Counted from the first letter of the stretch, positions 7,835-18,825 are shown. The stretch is DNA of 61,161 bases from JAGLHV01 sp023143305 [NCBI: Clostridia bacterium] (GCA_030637025.1 DAOVVV010000013.1:1-61161), one strand, 5' to 3'. Notes: a model not told the origin generated them from the letters alone. A program made the numbers and translations.

Positions 7835-8647
7835 TTACTCTGAGATAATAGTTGTTTCTTTGTTAGCACCACTCAAAGCCAAATAAAAACTTATCCAGGA
7901 ACCGGTTATACAAACCATCATATAACTACCTATTGCCCCATTTAATACAGAACCTATTATTCTCTGTAAGGAAACATTCCCTATATTTCCTAGAAGTAAA
8001 GCAATTAAGCCGATAACCAAAGAAATCCCTAAATAAATAAGTAACCATAAAACCAACAACCCCATCACTTTACCAAAAAACTTCTTTACAAAAGAAATAC
8101 TGATTTTTACCGCTTTCATAATACCTGTTTCTTCTACTACCAGGATAAAATAAGCAGGAAAAAGGAAGAGCATAATAGCTACAATACCTACTACACCCAA
8201 AAGCAAAAGGATAGTAGAAACAATTCCTCCGATATCTACTCCCACTATCAAAGTAACCAGTGCACTAGAACCTCCCGCTACTAATAAGACCGCTAAAACA
8301 ACTCCCATCATTAAAAAGCCCAGTCCCAACAACCGGGTGAAAAACTTTTTAGCATAACTTACAAAAAATTTACTTAGTTTAACCCGCTCGTTCCATTTAA
8401 CAAAATCTCTGATTACTCCTAATACTCCCCCCTGAATAAAAATACCTACTCCCATCGCCAAAAGAATAAAAATACCTACCGGTAAAAAATTTATTTCATC
8501 TAACGGCCTGGGGGTAGACGTTGGCCCTAACCCAAATAAAAAACCTATCCCGCTCATCAACAAATTAACAACAAACAATAACCCAATCACTTTGATGTTT
8601 TGCTTCCCAATGGTAAACCCTTTTTTAATCGCTTCTACTGTTTTCAT
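7835..8647 (-). CDS. Polytopic membrane protein of unknown function
   Basis: I chose the ATG at 8647, preceded by GAAAGGAG, giving 270 residues beginning MKTVEAIKKGFTIGKQNIKV; a longer frame to 8719 adds a lysine-rich tail with no ribosome site. About six hydrophobic helices follow, with a conserved-looking cytosolic loop GVLGVIRDFVKWNERVKLS. The layout (short amphipathic start, then six helices) resembles the protein at 58097-58948, and the two may be distant paralogues. No catalytic motif is visible; a membrane scaffold or transporter role is only a guess. Confidence 0.75.
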   Translation of the reverse strand: MKTVEAIKKGFTIGKQNIKVIGLLFVVNLLMSGIGFLFGLGPTSTPRPLDEINFLPVGIFILLAMGVGIFIQGGVLGVIRDFVKWNERVKLSKFFVSYAKKFFTRLLGLGFLMMGVVLAVLLVAGGSSALVTLIVGVDIGGIVSTILLLLGVVGIVAIMLFLFPAYFILVVEETGIMKAVKISISFVKKFFGKVMGLLVLWLLIYLGISLVIGLIALLLGNIGNVSLQRIIGSVLNGAIGSYMMVCITGSWISFYLALSGANKETTIISE

Positions 8648-8820
8648 TTTTTTCTCCTTTCTTATTAATTTAATTACCTTTTTTATTTTTTTTAAAAACA
8701 ATCCCCCTTTCTTTGACAAAATTGTTTTTTAAAGAATTTGTCTTAAAGAAAATATTTTACAATATTTAGTACTGCCTGTCAACCTTCCTGGAATATTTTT
8801 TTTATTTTTTTATCTGTTTA

Positions 8821-9420
8821 TTACATCTCTCTTCTGCCTTCTATCGATTTGGCTAAAGTTCTTGCATCTGTATATTCCAGAGCACTTCCTATAGAAATAC
8901 CCTGGGCTAAGCGGGTAACTTTTACTCCCAGAGGTTTTATTAATTCCGACAGATATACTGCTGTCGCTTCCCCGGTAACATTAGGATTCGTTGCAATAAT
9001 TACTTCGGAAATTTGTTCTGTCTGAATCCTTTTGATTAAGTCTGTTATTTTAAGATCGTCCGGACCTATTGCCTCTAAAGGAGACAGTGCTCCCATTAAA
9101 ACATGATATATTCCCTTATATCCTCCCCCTTTTTCTATTGCGGAAATATCATGCGTTCTCTCTACAACACAAAGCACTGTTTTATCCCGTTGGGGATTCC
9201 TGCAAATCGAACAGATTTCATCCTCCGTAATATTAAAGCAACGGGAACAATAATGTATTTTGTTTTTTACTTCTCTTATTACACTGATCAGCCTTTCTAT
9301 CTCTCCCGGAGACATCTTAAAAACATGAAACCCTATTCTTTCTGCCATTCGGGACCCAACTCCGGGCAAACTACGTAATACTTTTATTAAGTTTTCCATA
9401 GACGAAATATTAGAATTCAT
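8821..9420 (-). CDS. recR: Recombination mediator RecR
   Basis: The 199-residue protein has the helix-hairpin-helix start LIKVLRSLPGVGSRMAERI, a C4 zinc finger (CSRC ... CSIC) and a TOPRIM domain with VVERTHDISAIE and IIATNPNVTGEATA. It works with RecO and RecF to load RecA at gaps. Its ATG directly abuts the dnaX stop codon, so they form an operon. The small nucleoid protein gene ybaB, usually between dnaX and recR, is absent here. Confidence 0.95.
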   Translation of the reverse strand: MNSNISSMENLIKVLRSLPGVGSRMAERIGFHVFKMSPGEIERLISVIREVKNKIHYCSRCFNITEDEICSICRNPQRDKTVLCVVERTHDISAIEKGGGYKGIYHVLMGALSPLEAIGPDDLKITDLIKRIQTEQISEVIIATNPNVTGEATAVYLSELIKPLGVKVTRLAQGISIGSALEYTDARTLAKSIEGRREM

Positions 9421-11112
9421 TTAGTTTGTTCTCTCTATTACTCTTCCGTTAAAAATATTCAGCACTTTTTGAGTATACGGATCTATTTCTTCTTTTTCTG
9501 TTTTTTCCTCTGCCGGAAAAGAAGGAGCAATCATTTCTTCTCCTACAACACATCTCATTTTAGCTTTTTCTCCGGTTATTTTTTCTATTGCTTTTGTAAT
9601 CAATTTAGAATTTTTTTCTACCCCTTTTAAAAAAAACTTTTCTTTTGGGGAAAATTCCAGAAGATAAGTATTCCCTTCTGTTTTCTTAATTTTTGCCCTG
9701 GTTAAAAAAGACCCTACTGATTGTTTCTGTGAAATAATTTCCTTAATAATTCCATTCCATGTGCTCTCTGAAAATTTCTCTTCTATTTTGTTTTCCGTTG
9801 TTTTCATCGTTAATGTTTGTTTTTTTTCTTCCCGGGGAAGGGAAATACTTTTTATTTCTTTCTTGTCTTTTCCTATTTGTTCCGTTGTTTGTTCCGTTGT
9901 TTGTTCCGTTGTTTGTTCTGTTGCTTGTTCTGTTGCTTGTTCCGTTGTTTCCCCTGTAATTTCATCGGATGTTTCTTCTAATCGTTGTTGTAAAAGGGTA
10001 ATCTTCTTAATGATTTCATCAATATTTACATAAGGCTGGCCTAACTTAATCAGGTTTATTTCTAAAACCAACTGCGGATCATCACTCCATTTCATCCGTT
10101 CCTGACAGATAGAAATCAATTCTATAATATATAAAAGCCGTTCAACAGAAAACAATTTTTTCTTTTCGTTTAACACTTCCCGGTCTTTATCTGATTTTTC
10201 TTCCAAAATAATACTATCTTCTCCGGTTGTCTTAGCCATTAATAAATCACGAAAATATCGTTTTAACTCCGAACTCAATTGATGGACATCATATCCTTTA
10301 TTTATTACTTCTTTCAGTAAGGCCAGCAATTCCCGGGAACGGTTTTGGCTAATTAAATCGGAAAATTTAAATAATATTTCTCCGGGTAAAATACCCAGAA
10401 AAGCAATTACCGCCTTCTCTTCTTTTTCTTCCAAAGAAATAACCTGTTCAAAAACACTCAACGCATCTCGTAAACTCCCTGCTCCCTGCTTAGCCACCAG
10501 ACTAATCGCTCCGGATTCTATTAAAATTTTTTCTTTCTCAACTATAGAGGTTAAATGTTTTTTTATTTCATTAAAAGAAATTAACTTAAAATTAAAGCGT
10601 TGGCAACGAGATAAAATAGTTGCCGGAATTTTATGGGGTTCGGTAGTGGCCAGAATAAAAATGACATGAGAGGGCGGTTCTTCTAATGTTTTAAGTAAAG
10701 CATTAAAAGCATCCGTGGTTAACATATGTACTTCATCAATAATATATATTTTATAGTGCTTCCCAGTGGGAGCAAACTTTACATTTTCCTTTAAACTCCT
10801 GATTTCGTCAATTCCCCGATTAGAAGCCCCGTCTATTTCCAAAACATCTAATGCCCTGCCCTCTGTTATTTCCTGACAGTATACACATTTATTGCAAGGT
10901 TGAGCAGTCGGGCCTTCTTTACAGTTTAATGCTTTAGCTAAAATTCTAGCCATAGTCGTTTTTCCCACACCCCGCGACCCGGAAAATAAAAATGCATGTG
11001 CAATTCTCTTTGTTTTAATACTATTTTGTAAAACCCGGGCAATATGTTCCTGGCCAAGAACCTCTTCGAATCTCTGCGGACGATATTTACGAGCTAAAAC
11101 CAAATAAGACAT
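9421..11112 (-). CDS. dnaX: DNA polymerase III subunit gamma/tau
   Basis: The 563-residue clamp-loader ATPase has Walker A GSRGVGKTT at 45-53, zinc-ligand cysteines C64, C73, C76 and C79, the DEVHML Walker B, and the sensor stretch TTEPHKIPATILSRCQRF. Residues about 388-411 are a six-fold TTEQ/ATEQ repeat encoded by a 12-bp tandem repeat. An A8 run on the coding strand follows near codon 428. The C-terminal part matches the tau-type polymerase/helicase-binding region in position. It is the first gene of the dnaX-recR pair. Confidence 0.95.
   Translation of the reverse strand: MSYLVLARKYRPQRFEEVLGQEHIARVLQNSIKTKRIAHAFLFSGSRGVGKTTMARILAKALNCKEGPTAQPCNKCVYCQEITEGRALDVLEIDGASNRGIDEIRSLKENVKFAPTGKHYKIYIIDEVHMLTTDAFNALLKTLEEPPSHVIFILATTEPHKIPATILSRCQRFNFKLISFNEIKKHLTSIVEKEKILIESGAISLVAKQGAGSLRDALSVFEQVISLEEKEEKAVIAFLGILPGEILFKFSDLISQNRSRELLALLKEVINKGYDVHQLSSELKRYFRDLLMAKTTGEDSIILEEKSDKDREVLNEKKKLFSVERLLYIIELISICQERMKWSDDPQLVLEINLIKLGQPYVNIDEIIKKITLLQQRLEETSDEITGETTEQATEQATEQTTEQTTEQTTEQIGKDKKEIKSISLPREEKKQTLTMKTTENKIEEKFSESTWNGIIKEIISQKQSVGSFLTRAKIKKTEGNTYLLEFSPKEKFFLKGVEKNSKLITKAIEKITGEKAKMRCVVGEEMIAPSFPAEEKTEKEEIDPYTQKVLNIFNGRVIERTN
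9878..9949 (-). repeat. 12-bp minisatellite inside dnaX (six units)
   Basis: Six perfect-period 12-bp units (TGTTCCGTTGTT with TGTTCTGTTGCT variants, plus-strand sense) encode TTEQ or ATEQ four-residue repeats in frame. Because the period is a multiple of three, unit gain or loss would change linker length without breaking the gene. Confidence 0.9.
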
Positions 11113-11137
11113 TACTTTCCCCTTTTAAAAAGCTTTC

Positions 11138-11213
11138 TGGTGGAGCAGGCGGGAATCGAACCCGCGGCCTCACCCGTGCGAGGGGTGCGCTCTCCCATCT
11201 GAGCTACTGCCCC
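11138..11213 (-). tRNA. tRNA-Ala(CGC)
   Basis: The 76-nt gene reads from GGGGCAG (5' end at 11213) to CTGCTCC, discriminator A and an encoded CCA. The anticodon loop CTCGCAC gives anticodon CGC. The acceptor stem has G3 opposite T70, the alanine identity pair. It lies between the outer-membrane protein gene and dnaX. Unlike the two tRNA-Asn genes, CCA is encoded. Confidence 0.95.
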
Positions 11214-11262
11214 TGGAAATAAAATCTACTTCTTTTGCTTATTATAATAAACTATTGCTTAC

Positions 11263-12267
11263 CTAAAATTGAAAGCGAAAATTTCCAGCCAGGGCATAAT
11301 TATCTTCACTGTATTCACCGGATACCCCTAATTTAAATAAAGTAAGCCCGAACTCTATTCCTCCAACCAAACGAAAATTAGATTTGTCCGGATCACAGGA
11401 AGAGGTTCCCCTGATAAGCATATCATCAGAAAGAGTAACAGTAGGCATCGCAGTTTCGGTTAAAGTAATTGTTCCCCCGGTTTCTAATGTAGTATCTATA
11501 CTTCCCGAATTTTGATCTATTCCGGCACCTAAAAACAAATTAACCATAGCCAGTTTTTTACTATACATCGCCATAATTCCTATAGAATTAATATCCCACT
11601 CCGTTTCCCAGGAAGAAACAGACTCTACCTTTTGCTCATAATTAACCGGACCGTATGTTTCCTGTGAAATATGGTTATAGTCCCGGCTGATTTCTATTGA
11701 CCCGGTTAATTTATTAAAAGACAAATTTATAGCCACTCCTCCCGGACTGGCAATTCCATCTTTCCATATTTCTTTACGCAGTTGAATTCCATAAAGGGTA
11801 TGCTTTATCTCGCAATCATTTATATCGTAGGAAAAAGCTCCCAATTTTATTCCGATATCCGTATCCCCTAACACCGGTAAAGAAGGAAGCCCCAGTTTAG
11901 CCTGAAGCATCGGCACCGGTATAAGTACAGTTTTAGGAATATCTATTTGAGTTGAATCGACTGTATCCGTAGGAAGAGCATCGAAAGAACTTTCATCTAA
12001 TTTTCTTATTGCTGTAGCCAAAGAAATTCCTAACTCAAAGTGAGGCAAAGAAAGGACGTTAGCGGGTAAATCAGGGCCTATTCCCGGTAAAAAAGATAAC
12101 GGCTTACTCAATTCACTTCCTATCCAATCACTCAGCACTTCATAATCTCCCTCTAAGCTTTCTGTAGCCATCACCAAATCCCCGGCAACATCAGCAAAAA
12201 GAAAAGCATTACATCCCCAACAAACCATCAATACTACAACTAAACATAAAAAACTTTTTCTTTTCAT
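11263..12267 (-). CDS. Outer-membrane beta-barrel-like protein
   Basis: The 334-residue protein has an N-terminal signal peptide (MKRKSFLCLVVVLMVCWGCNAFLFA). The mature part shows amphipathic strands (IGIKLGAFSYDIND, INLSFNKLTGSIEIS, GGIEFGLTLFKLGVSGEYSED) and ends NFRFQF, an aromatic C-terminal strand like a Bam recognition signal. Residues about 30-100 are predicted to sit before the barrel. No transporter or enzyme family is recognised. AAAGGAGG precedes the ATG. Cleavage after FLFA is likely; the Cys in CWGC could alternatively be a lipobox. Confidence 0.75.
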   Translation of the reverse strand: MKRKSFLCLVVVLMVCWGCNAFLFADVAGDLVMATESLEGDYEVLSDWIGSELSKPLSFLPGIGPDLPANVLSLPHFELGISLATAIRKLDESSFDALPTDTVDSTQIDIPKTVLIPVPMLQAKLGLPSLPVLGDTDIGIKLGAFSYDINDCEIKHTLYGIQLRKEIWKDGIASPGGVAINLSFNKLTGSIEISRDYNHISQETYGPVNYEQKVESVSSWETEWDINSIGIMAMYSKKLAMVNLFLGAGIDQNSGSIDTTLETGGTITLTETAMPTVTLSDDMLIRGTSSCDPDKSNFRLVGGIEFGLTLFKLGVSGEYSEDNYALAGNFRFQF

Positions 12268-12297
12268 ACCCTTTCCTCCTTTGATAAAAAGTATTTT

Positions 12298-12462
12298 AGA
12301 CTTCTACAAAATAGCCTTTTTCCCTTTATTGTCATTCCTGCGAAAGAAGGAATCTATTGATATCTTAAGCACATTATAGATTCCGCATCATCCGCCTTAG
12401 GCGGAGCGGAATGACCCGCCTTATGAACTGACGGACAGGCAGAATGTGTTCTTTTGCTGAAC
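12298..12462. repeat. Family A miniature inverted-repeat element (copy 1)
   Basis: It starts AGACTTCTACAAAATAG and ends near TTTTGCTGAACT. The core TGTCATTCCTGCGAAAGAAGGAATCTATTGATAT and TATAGATTCCGCATC...GCGGAATGAC is shared with the copies at 18826 and 44601; an extra CCGCCTTAGGCGGAGC and GACGGACAGGC insert makes it longer. It occupies the spacer between the barrel gene and gyrB. No coding region. Confidence 0.8.
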
Positions 12463-12495
12463 TTTTATAAAAGTATTTAAGACTCCCTATAAAAT

Positions 12496-14931
<2,436 letters not shown>

Positions 14932-15216
14932 TCAAATGTTTTTTATTGTAAACTTAATCTCTTTTATGTCTTCTTTACCTATATGTTTATTTATTTCTTT
15001 TATAAGCTCTCTTTTTTTAAAAATAAGTTCCTGAAGATAGACAGGAGATTCCACTGTTATCCACATTTTACCCTGCTTTACCTTAACCACCTGAGTATGC
15101 TTAGCACTTTTTCCGGATACTTTTTCCCATATCCGGTGCAATTGATAATTTTCTTCTTTTAGCCCTATTTTGTTTTTTATTATTTTAATAATTTCTTCGG
15201 AAGAAAAAAAACCCAT
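14932..15216 (-). CDS. dciA: DUF721/DciA-like helicase-loading protein
   Basis: The start chosen is the ATG at 15216 with GAGG five nt upstream, giving 94 residues; a TTG at 15231 is the alternative. The DUF721 core is visible: IIKNKIGLKEENYQLHRIWEKVSGKSAKHT, WITVESPVYLQELIFKK and IKEIKFTI. In DciA-type bacteria this domain brings the DnaB helicase to the origin. It lies 27 bp from dnaN and 18 bp from gyrB, where recF often sits. The family assignment is good; the loader role is inferred from family and location. Confidence 0.8.
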   Translation of the reverse strand: MGFFSSEEIIKIIKNKIGLKEENYQLHRIWEKVSGKSAKHTQVVKVKQGKMWITVESPVYLQELIFKKRELIKEINKHIGKEDIKEIKFTIKNI

Positions 15217-15243
15217 CTTTTCCTCTATCAAGCATAAAAATAT

Positions 15244-16359
15244 TTATATTTTCATCGGCATAATTACGCAAAGATAATCTTCATTTTCTACAGGCTTAAT
15301 CACCCCGGGGCTAAGAGGTTCATTAAGTTCAAGATAAATTTCGTCAACATTAATATTTTTTAGAATATCCATTACATAATTAGGATTATAAGCAATTTCT
15401 ATTTGTTCATTATCATAATCAATATTAATTTCATCCTCTGCTTCTCCCAAACCAATAGTATTTGCCAATATTTTTAATTTATCTTTTTCCAATATATACT
15501 TTACGGAATTACTTCTTTCATTAGTTAAAACAGCAACCCTTTTTGTAGACCTAAAAAACTTCTCAACATCCAGCTTAACTTTCAATTTACTGGATACAGG
15601 AATTACCTGTTCATAATTGGGAAATCTCCCTTCTATTAACCGTGAAATTAAAATAGTATCGTCTAATTTAAAAATAATTTGGTTTTCTTCTATAGATATT
15701 TTTATTATCTTATCCTTTTCCTCTGTAACAGTAGTCAATAAATTTTTTAACTCATTCACTGCTTTACTGGGAATAATTATCTCTATTTTTTCTTTTTTGC
15801 AAGTAGAATTATCAAGTTCTTTAGTAATAAAACACAACCTTCTTCCATCCGTAGCCACCATCTTTATTTTTTTCCCTTCTATAACTAAATAGATACCGTT
15901 TAATACATACCGGCTTTCATCACGGGAAGTAGCAAAAATTGTTTTCTGAATCATTTCTTTTAATATTTCGGCCTTTATTTCTATGTATTCTTTTTGAGTA
16001 AATCCGGGCAAAACCGGAAATTCTTCGCTGGAAATACCGGTAATGGAAAATTTAGCCTGCCCGCTGGTTATATTTATTTGATTGTCTTTCACATTTATAA
16101 GGACTTCGTTCTTTGGTAGTTCACGGATAATATCCATGAATTTCTTAGCAGGAATAGAAATCGACCCTTTTTTTATAATTTCTCCTTTTATAAAACACTT
16201 AATTCCTACTTCTAAATCAGTAGCAGCCATTTTTATTTTATCTTTTTGAGTCTCCATCAGAAAATTAGTTAAAATAGGAAGATTGGTTTTACTACTTATG
16301 GCTAATTGTACAATTTGAAGGCCTTTTAGTAATTCATCTTTTGAACAGATTATTTTCAT
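15244..16359 (-). CDS. dnaN: DNA polymerase III sliding clamp (beta)
   Basis: The 371-residue clamp has the three-domain beta fold with family landmarks LPILTNFLMET, TGISSEEFPVLP, TDGRRLC and the C-terminal hydrophobic pocket segment ending CVIMPMKI. AAAGGAG lies 5 nt before the ATG. It follows dnaA on the same strand, separated by 256 bp, so it probably has its own promoter there. Confidence 0.97.
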   Translation of the reverse strand: MKIICSKDELLKGLQIVQLAISSKTNLPILTNFLMETQKDKIKMAATDLEVGIKCFIKGEIIKKGSISIPAKKFMDIIRELPKNEVLINVKDNQINITSGQAKFSITGISSEEFPVLPGFTQKEYIEIKAEILKEMIQKTIFATSRDESRYVLNGIYLVIEGKKIKMVATDGRRLCFITKELDNSTCKKEKIEIIIPSKAVNELKNLLTTVTEEKDKIIKISIEENQIIFKLDDTILISRLIEGRFPNYEQVIPVSSKLKVKLDVEKFFRSTKRVAVLTNERSNSVKYILEKDKLKILANTIGLGEAEDEINIDYDNEQIEIAYNPNYVMDILKNINVDEIYLELNEPLSPGVIKPVENEDYLCVIMPMKI

Positions 16360-16615
16360 TGGCGTTCTCCTTTATAATAGTTTATTATTATTATTTTTTA
16401 AGTATTTAAGTAATAATCATCATAATAAGGGTTGTTAATATGTTAGTAAACGGGCCTAAATTCATTTATTTGTATATATAATAAAAAAAAATGTAATTTA
16501 AAATATCTAGTATCCTGTTAGTATAAATAAAAACATATTACCATTATTAAGAAAGAATTAAGAAAGTTCAAAAGTATTAACAGAATTAAGAAGTTACTAT
16601 AATAATATCCACAAG
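16360..16615. other. dnaA-dnaN spacer, AT-rich, with one near-consensus DnaA box
   Basis: The spacer is very AT-rich and contains ATATCCACA at 16605-16613, one mismatch from TTATCCACA. AATTAAGAA-like motifs recur at 16550-16595. In some bacteria a second origin part lies here; the evidence is weak. No gene was found. Confidence 0.4.
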
Positions 16616-17986
16616 TTATGCCTGATAATCTTTTCCTGTTTTTATTTCCTTAATAATTTTATTAACTAAAGCAGTAAAATAAGGATCTTTTGTTAATTTT
16701 TTCTTTATTTTTTCACAAGCATACATTACCGTTGTATGGTCTCTTTTTCCAAAGAATTCTCCGATTTCCGTAGTAGATAATTCTGTCAGTGAACGGGCTA
16801 AATACATAGCGATTTGGCGGGGAAATGCTATTGCATCAGTCCTTTTTTTACTTTTTATATCGGCAACAGCTAAATTAAAATGTTTACAAATTACTTCCTG
16901 AATAGAAGGAAGAGTTATAGGAATTAAAATTTCTTCTTTGGTAATAATATCTTTTAATATTTCTTTAGTTTTTTCTACAGTAATATCATTTTCGGTAAGA
17001 GAAGCAAAAGCGACTATTCTAATTAAAGATCCTTCTAGTTTTCTAATATTTGACTTTATTTGAGAAGCTATAAAAAAAATAACATCTTCCGGAACAAAAA
17101 GTCTTTCATTTTCAGCTTTTTTACGTAAAATAGCAATTCTTGTTTCTAAATCAGGAGGTTGAATATCAGCAATTACACCCCATTCAAACCGGGAACGGAG
17201 ACGTTCTTCAATAGTAGGTAGTTCTTTAGGAACAGAATCGGAAGTAATAACAATTTGTTTATGGGCGTCATAAAGAGCATTAAAAGTGTGAAAGAAAATT
17301 TCCTGAGTACTTTCTTTGCCTGCTAAAAATTGAATATCATCGATTAATAAAGCGTCCAGTCCTCTGAATTTTTGATGAAATTTACCCATTCTGTCATTTC
17401 GCAGGGCATCTATCATTTCATTAGTAAATTTCTCACAGCTTAAGTAACAAACTTTAGCCTGAGGGTTTTGTTCTTTTATATAATATCCGATAGCATGTAA
17501 TAGATGAGTTTTTCCCAGGCCTACTCCTCCGTAAAAAAATAATGGATTATATGCCCGTCCGGGAGAATTAGCTACTGCTTCGGCAGCAGCCTGAGCAAAA
17601 CGATTGGAAGGGCCGACAACAAAGCTGGAAAAGGTATATTTTGGGTTAAAGTCGTTACCTATAAAAGTAGGTGGTTTTAGTTCTGTTTTTTTTATAGACT
17701 CAAGGTCTGTATCGTGTTTTTGTTCAATATCTTCTTCCTTCGAAATAATAAAACGAACGGTAATAGGTTGGTTGGTCATGGTTACCAGGAGGGTTTCTAT
17801 TTTTTCTAAATAATGTTGTTTTAACCAATCAGAAAAGAATTTATTAGGGACCTGGATAAGAAAGATGTTTTCCTTAAGAGATAATGGCTCTAAAGGTTTA
17901 AACCATAAAGAAAAACTCTCTTCATTTATATCCTTTTTTATCGTCTCTAAAGCCTTTATCCATAAATTATTCACAGTGTTAGGCAT
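16616..17986 (-). CDS. dnaA: Chromosomal replication initiator DnaA
   Basis: The 456-residue initiator has domain I (about 1-85, LWIKALETIKKDI), a short linker, the AAA+ domain with Walker A GGVGLGKT at 153-160 and LLIDDIQFLAGK Walker B, and the domain IV helix-turn-helix with the signature LTELSTTEIGEFFGKRDHTTV. It binds DnaA boxes and opens the origin. AAGGGG lies before the ATG. Boxes at and upstream of its own start suggest autoregulation. Confidence 0.98.
   Translation of the reverse strand: MPNTVNNLWIKALETIKKDINEESFSLWFKPLEPLSLKENIFLIQVPNKFFSDWLKQHYLEKIETLLVTMTNQPITVRFIISKEEDIEQKHDTDLESIKKTELKPPTFIGNDFNPKYTFSSFVVGPSNRFAQAAAEAVANSPGRAYNPLFFYGGVGLGKTHLLHAIGYYIKEQNPQAKVCYLSCEKFTNEMIDALRNDRMGKFHQKFRGLDALLIDDIQFLAGKESTQEIFFHTFNALYDAHKQIVITSDSVPKELPTIEERLRSRFEWGVIADIQPPDLETRIAILRKKAENERLFVPEDVIFFIASQIKSNIRKLEGSLIRIVAFASLTENDITVEKTKEILKDIITKEEILIPITLPSIQEVICKHFNLAVADIKSKKRTDAIAFPRQIAMYLARSLTELSTTEIGEFFGKRDHTTVMYACEKIKKKLTKDPYFTALVNKIIKEIKTGKDYQA
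17967..17975 (+). promoter_or_regulatory. DnaA box TTATTCACA
   Basis: It fits the TTATNCACA consensus and lies inside the first codons of dnaA, next to TTATCCATA at 17956-17964. Confidence 0.55.
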
Positions 17987-18110
17987 AATTAAGACCCCTT
18001 CAAATATTAAATGGTGTTTTTTAGTATCTTTTTTTATCCGACTAAAAAAGACGGGAATAGAAAAAAAGATGTTAAAGCATAATGGAGAAAGTGGTTAAGA
18101 ATGTTAAAAG

Positions 18111-18119
18111 TTATCCACA
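18111..18119 (+). promoter_or_regulatory. Perfect DnaA box TTATCCACA
   Basis: An exact consensus match in the AT-rich spacer 125 bp upstream of the dnaA start. Confidence 0.85.
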
Positions 18120-18132
18120 GGTTATTAACAAA

Positions 18133-18141
18133 AGTGGATAA
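18133..18141 (-). promoter_or_regulatory. DnaA box TTATCCACT
   Basis: Complement of AGTGGATAA, one mismatch from consensus, in inverted orientation to the box at 18111. Confidence 0.7.
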
Positions 18142-18293
18142 CTTTGTTTTTTCCAAAACAGCCATTTTTGCCTGAATTGTTTTTACTGCGAAAGAAAAGG
18201 ATAAAAAAAAGAAAAACAAACAAAATGCAAAAAAGGACTCCTAAAGTGTAATCTAAAAAGGACAAAAAGTCAAGAAAAAAGAAAGTGTCTTAA

Positions 18294-18794
18294 TTACTTA
18301 CCGGTAATGTAATAGCTAATTCTTAAAAATTTGGTATATTTACGAAGAGTTTGAGCTTTTAATTGTTTCTTTTTTAGATCGTCCGGAGCATCTTGAAACG
18401 CAGGGAGATCATTAAGAAGTTTTTCTAAATATTCTGTTTCTTACTCGGGAGTCATAAAATTATCCCGGATTTCTTTAAATTCACCGGAATCTAGAAAAAA
18501 ACCGCCGCAGGTACAACATTCGTCAATAGTAATTTCTTTTTGAGAAGGATATCTAAGTATGTGCATGGGAATGTTGCATTTTGGACAATTAATTTTTCCC
18601 CGGGAGTCAGTATTTAGTCTCGGAAAAAGGAGGGTCTCTTTAAGCGCACCACCAAATCCTTCATTTTTTTCATCAAGTTTCCTTAATTTCAACCAATCAA
18701 ACCAGATTCCCTTACAGCCGCTTTCACAGATGTCAACCAAGACTGCTCCTAAATCTTTTTCTGTCATCATTTTTTGACAAAGAGGACAATTCAT
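18294..18794 (-). pseudogene. Zinc-ribbon (zf-TFIIB-type) protein gene with an in-frame TAA
   Basis: From the ATG at 18794 the frame encodes 117 residues with paired zinc ribbons (CPLC ... CESGCKGIWFD; CPKC ... CCTCGGFFLDSGE) and ends MTPE at a TAA (18441-18443). The same frame then runs 48 further sense codons to a TAA at 18294-18296, reading ETEYLEKLLNDLP, then KAQTLRKYTKFLRISYYITGK. From memory, related proteins are about 165 residues long with such a tail, so the TAA looks like a nonsense mutation or a sequence error. The truncated 117-residue protein may still fold. Function is unknown; the fold binds zinc. Confidence 0.75.
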
Positions 18795-18825
18795 AGCATT
18801 CCTCCTTTAATATAAAAAGGCAAAA

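Larger units (their letters stand above)
17956..18260. other. Likely chromosomal origin (oriC) region
   Basis: The region lies between dnaA (minus) and the rpmH side (plus), exactly where transcription changes direction. It contains the perfect DnaA box TTATCCACA at 18111-18119, TTATCCACT (complement of 18133-18141), TTATTCACA at 17967-17975 and TTATCCATA at 17956-17964, within AT-rich sequence. The two boxes at 18111 and 18133 face each other 13 bp apart. Exact limits and the unwinding element cannot be set by eye. Confidence 0.75.

Noticed and set aside
9759-10033. Hydrophobic antisense frames over the dnaX minisatellite
   Set aside because: The repeated Leu/Val/Phe-Pro residues are just the complement of the TTEQ codons.
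18034-18219. Sixty-one-codon minus frame inside the oriC region
   Set aside because: It overlaps the DnaA boxes and reads as low-complexity Phe/Ser/Leu; oriC explains the region better.
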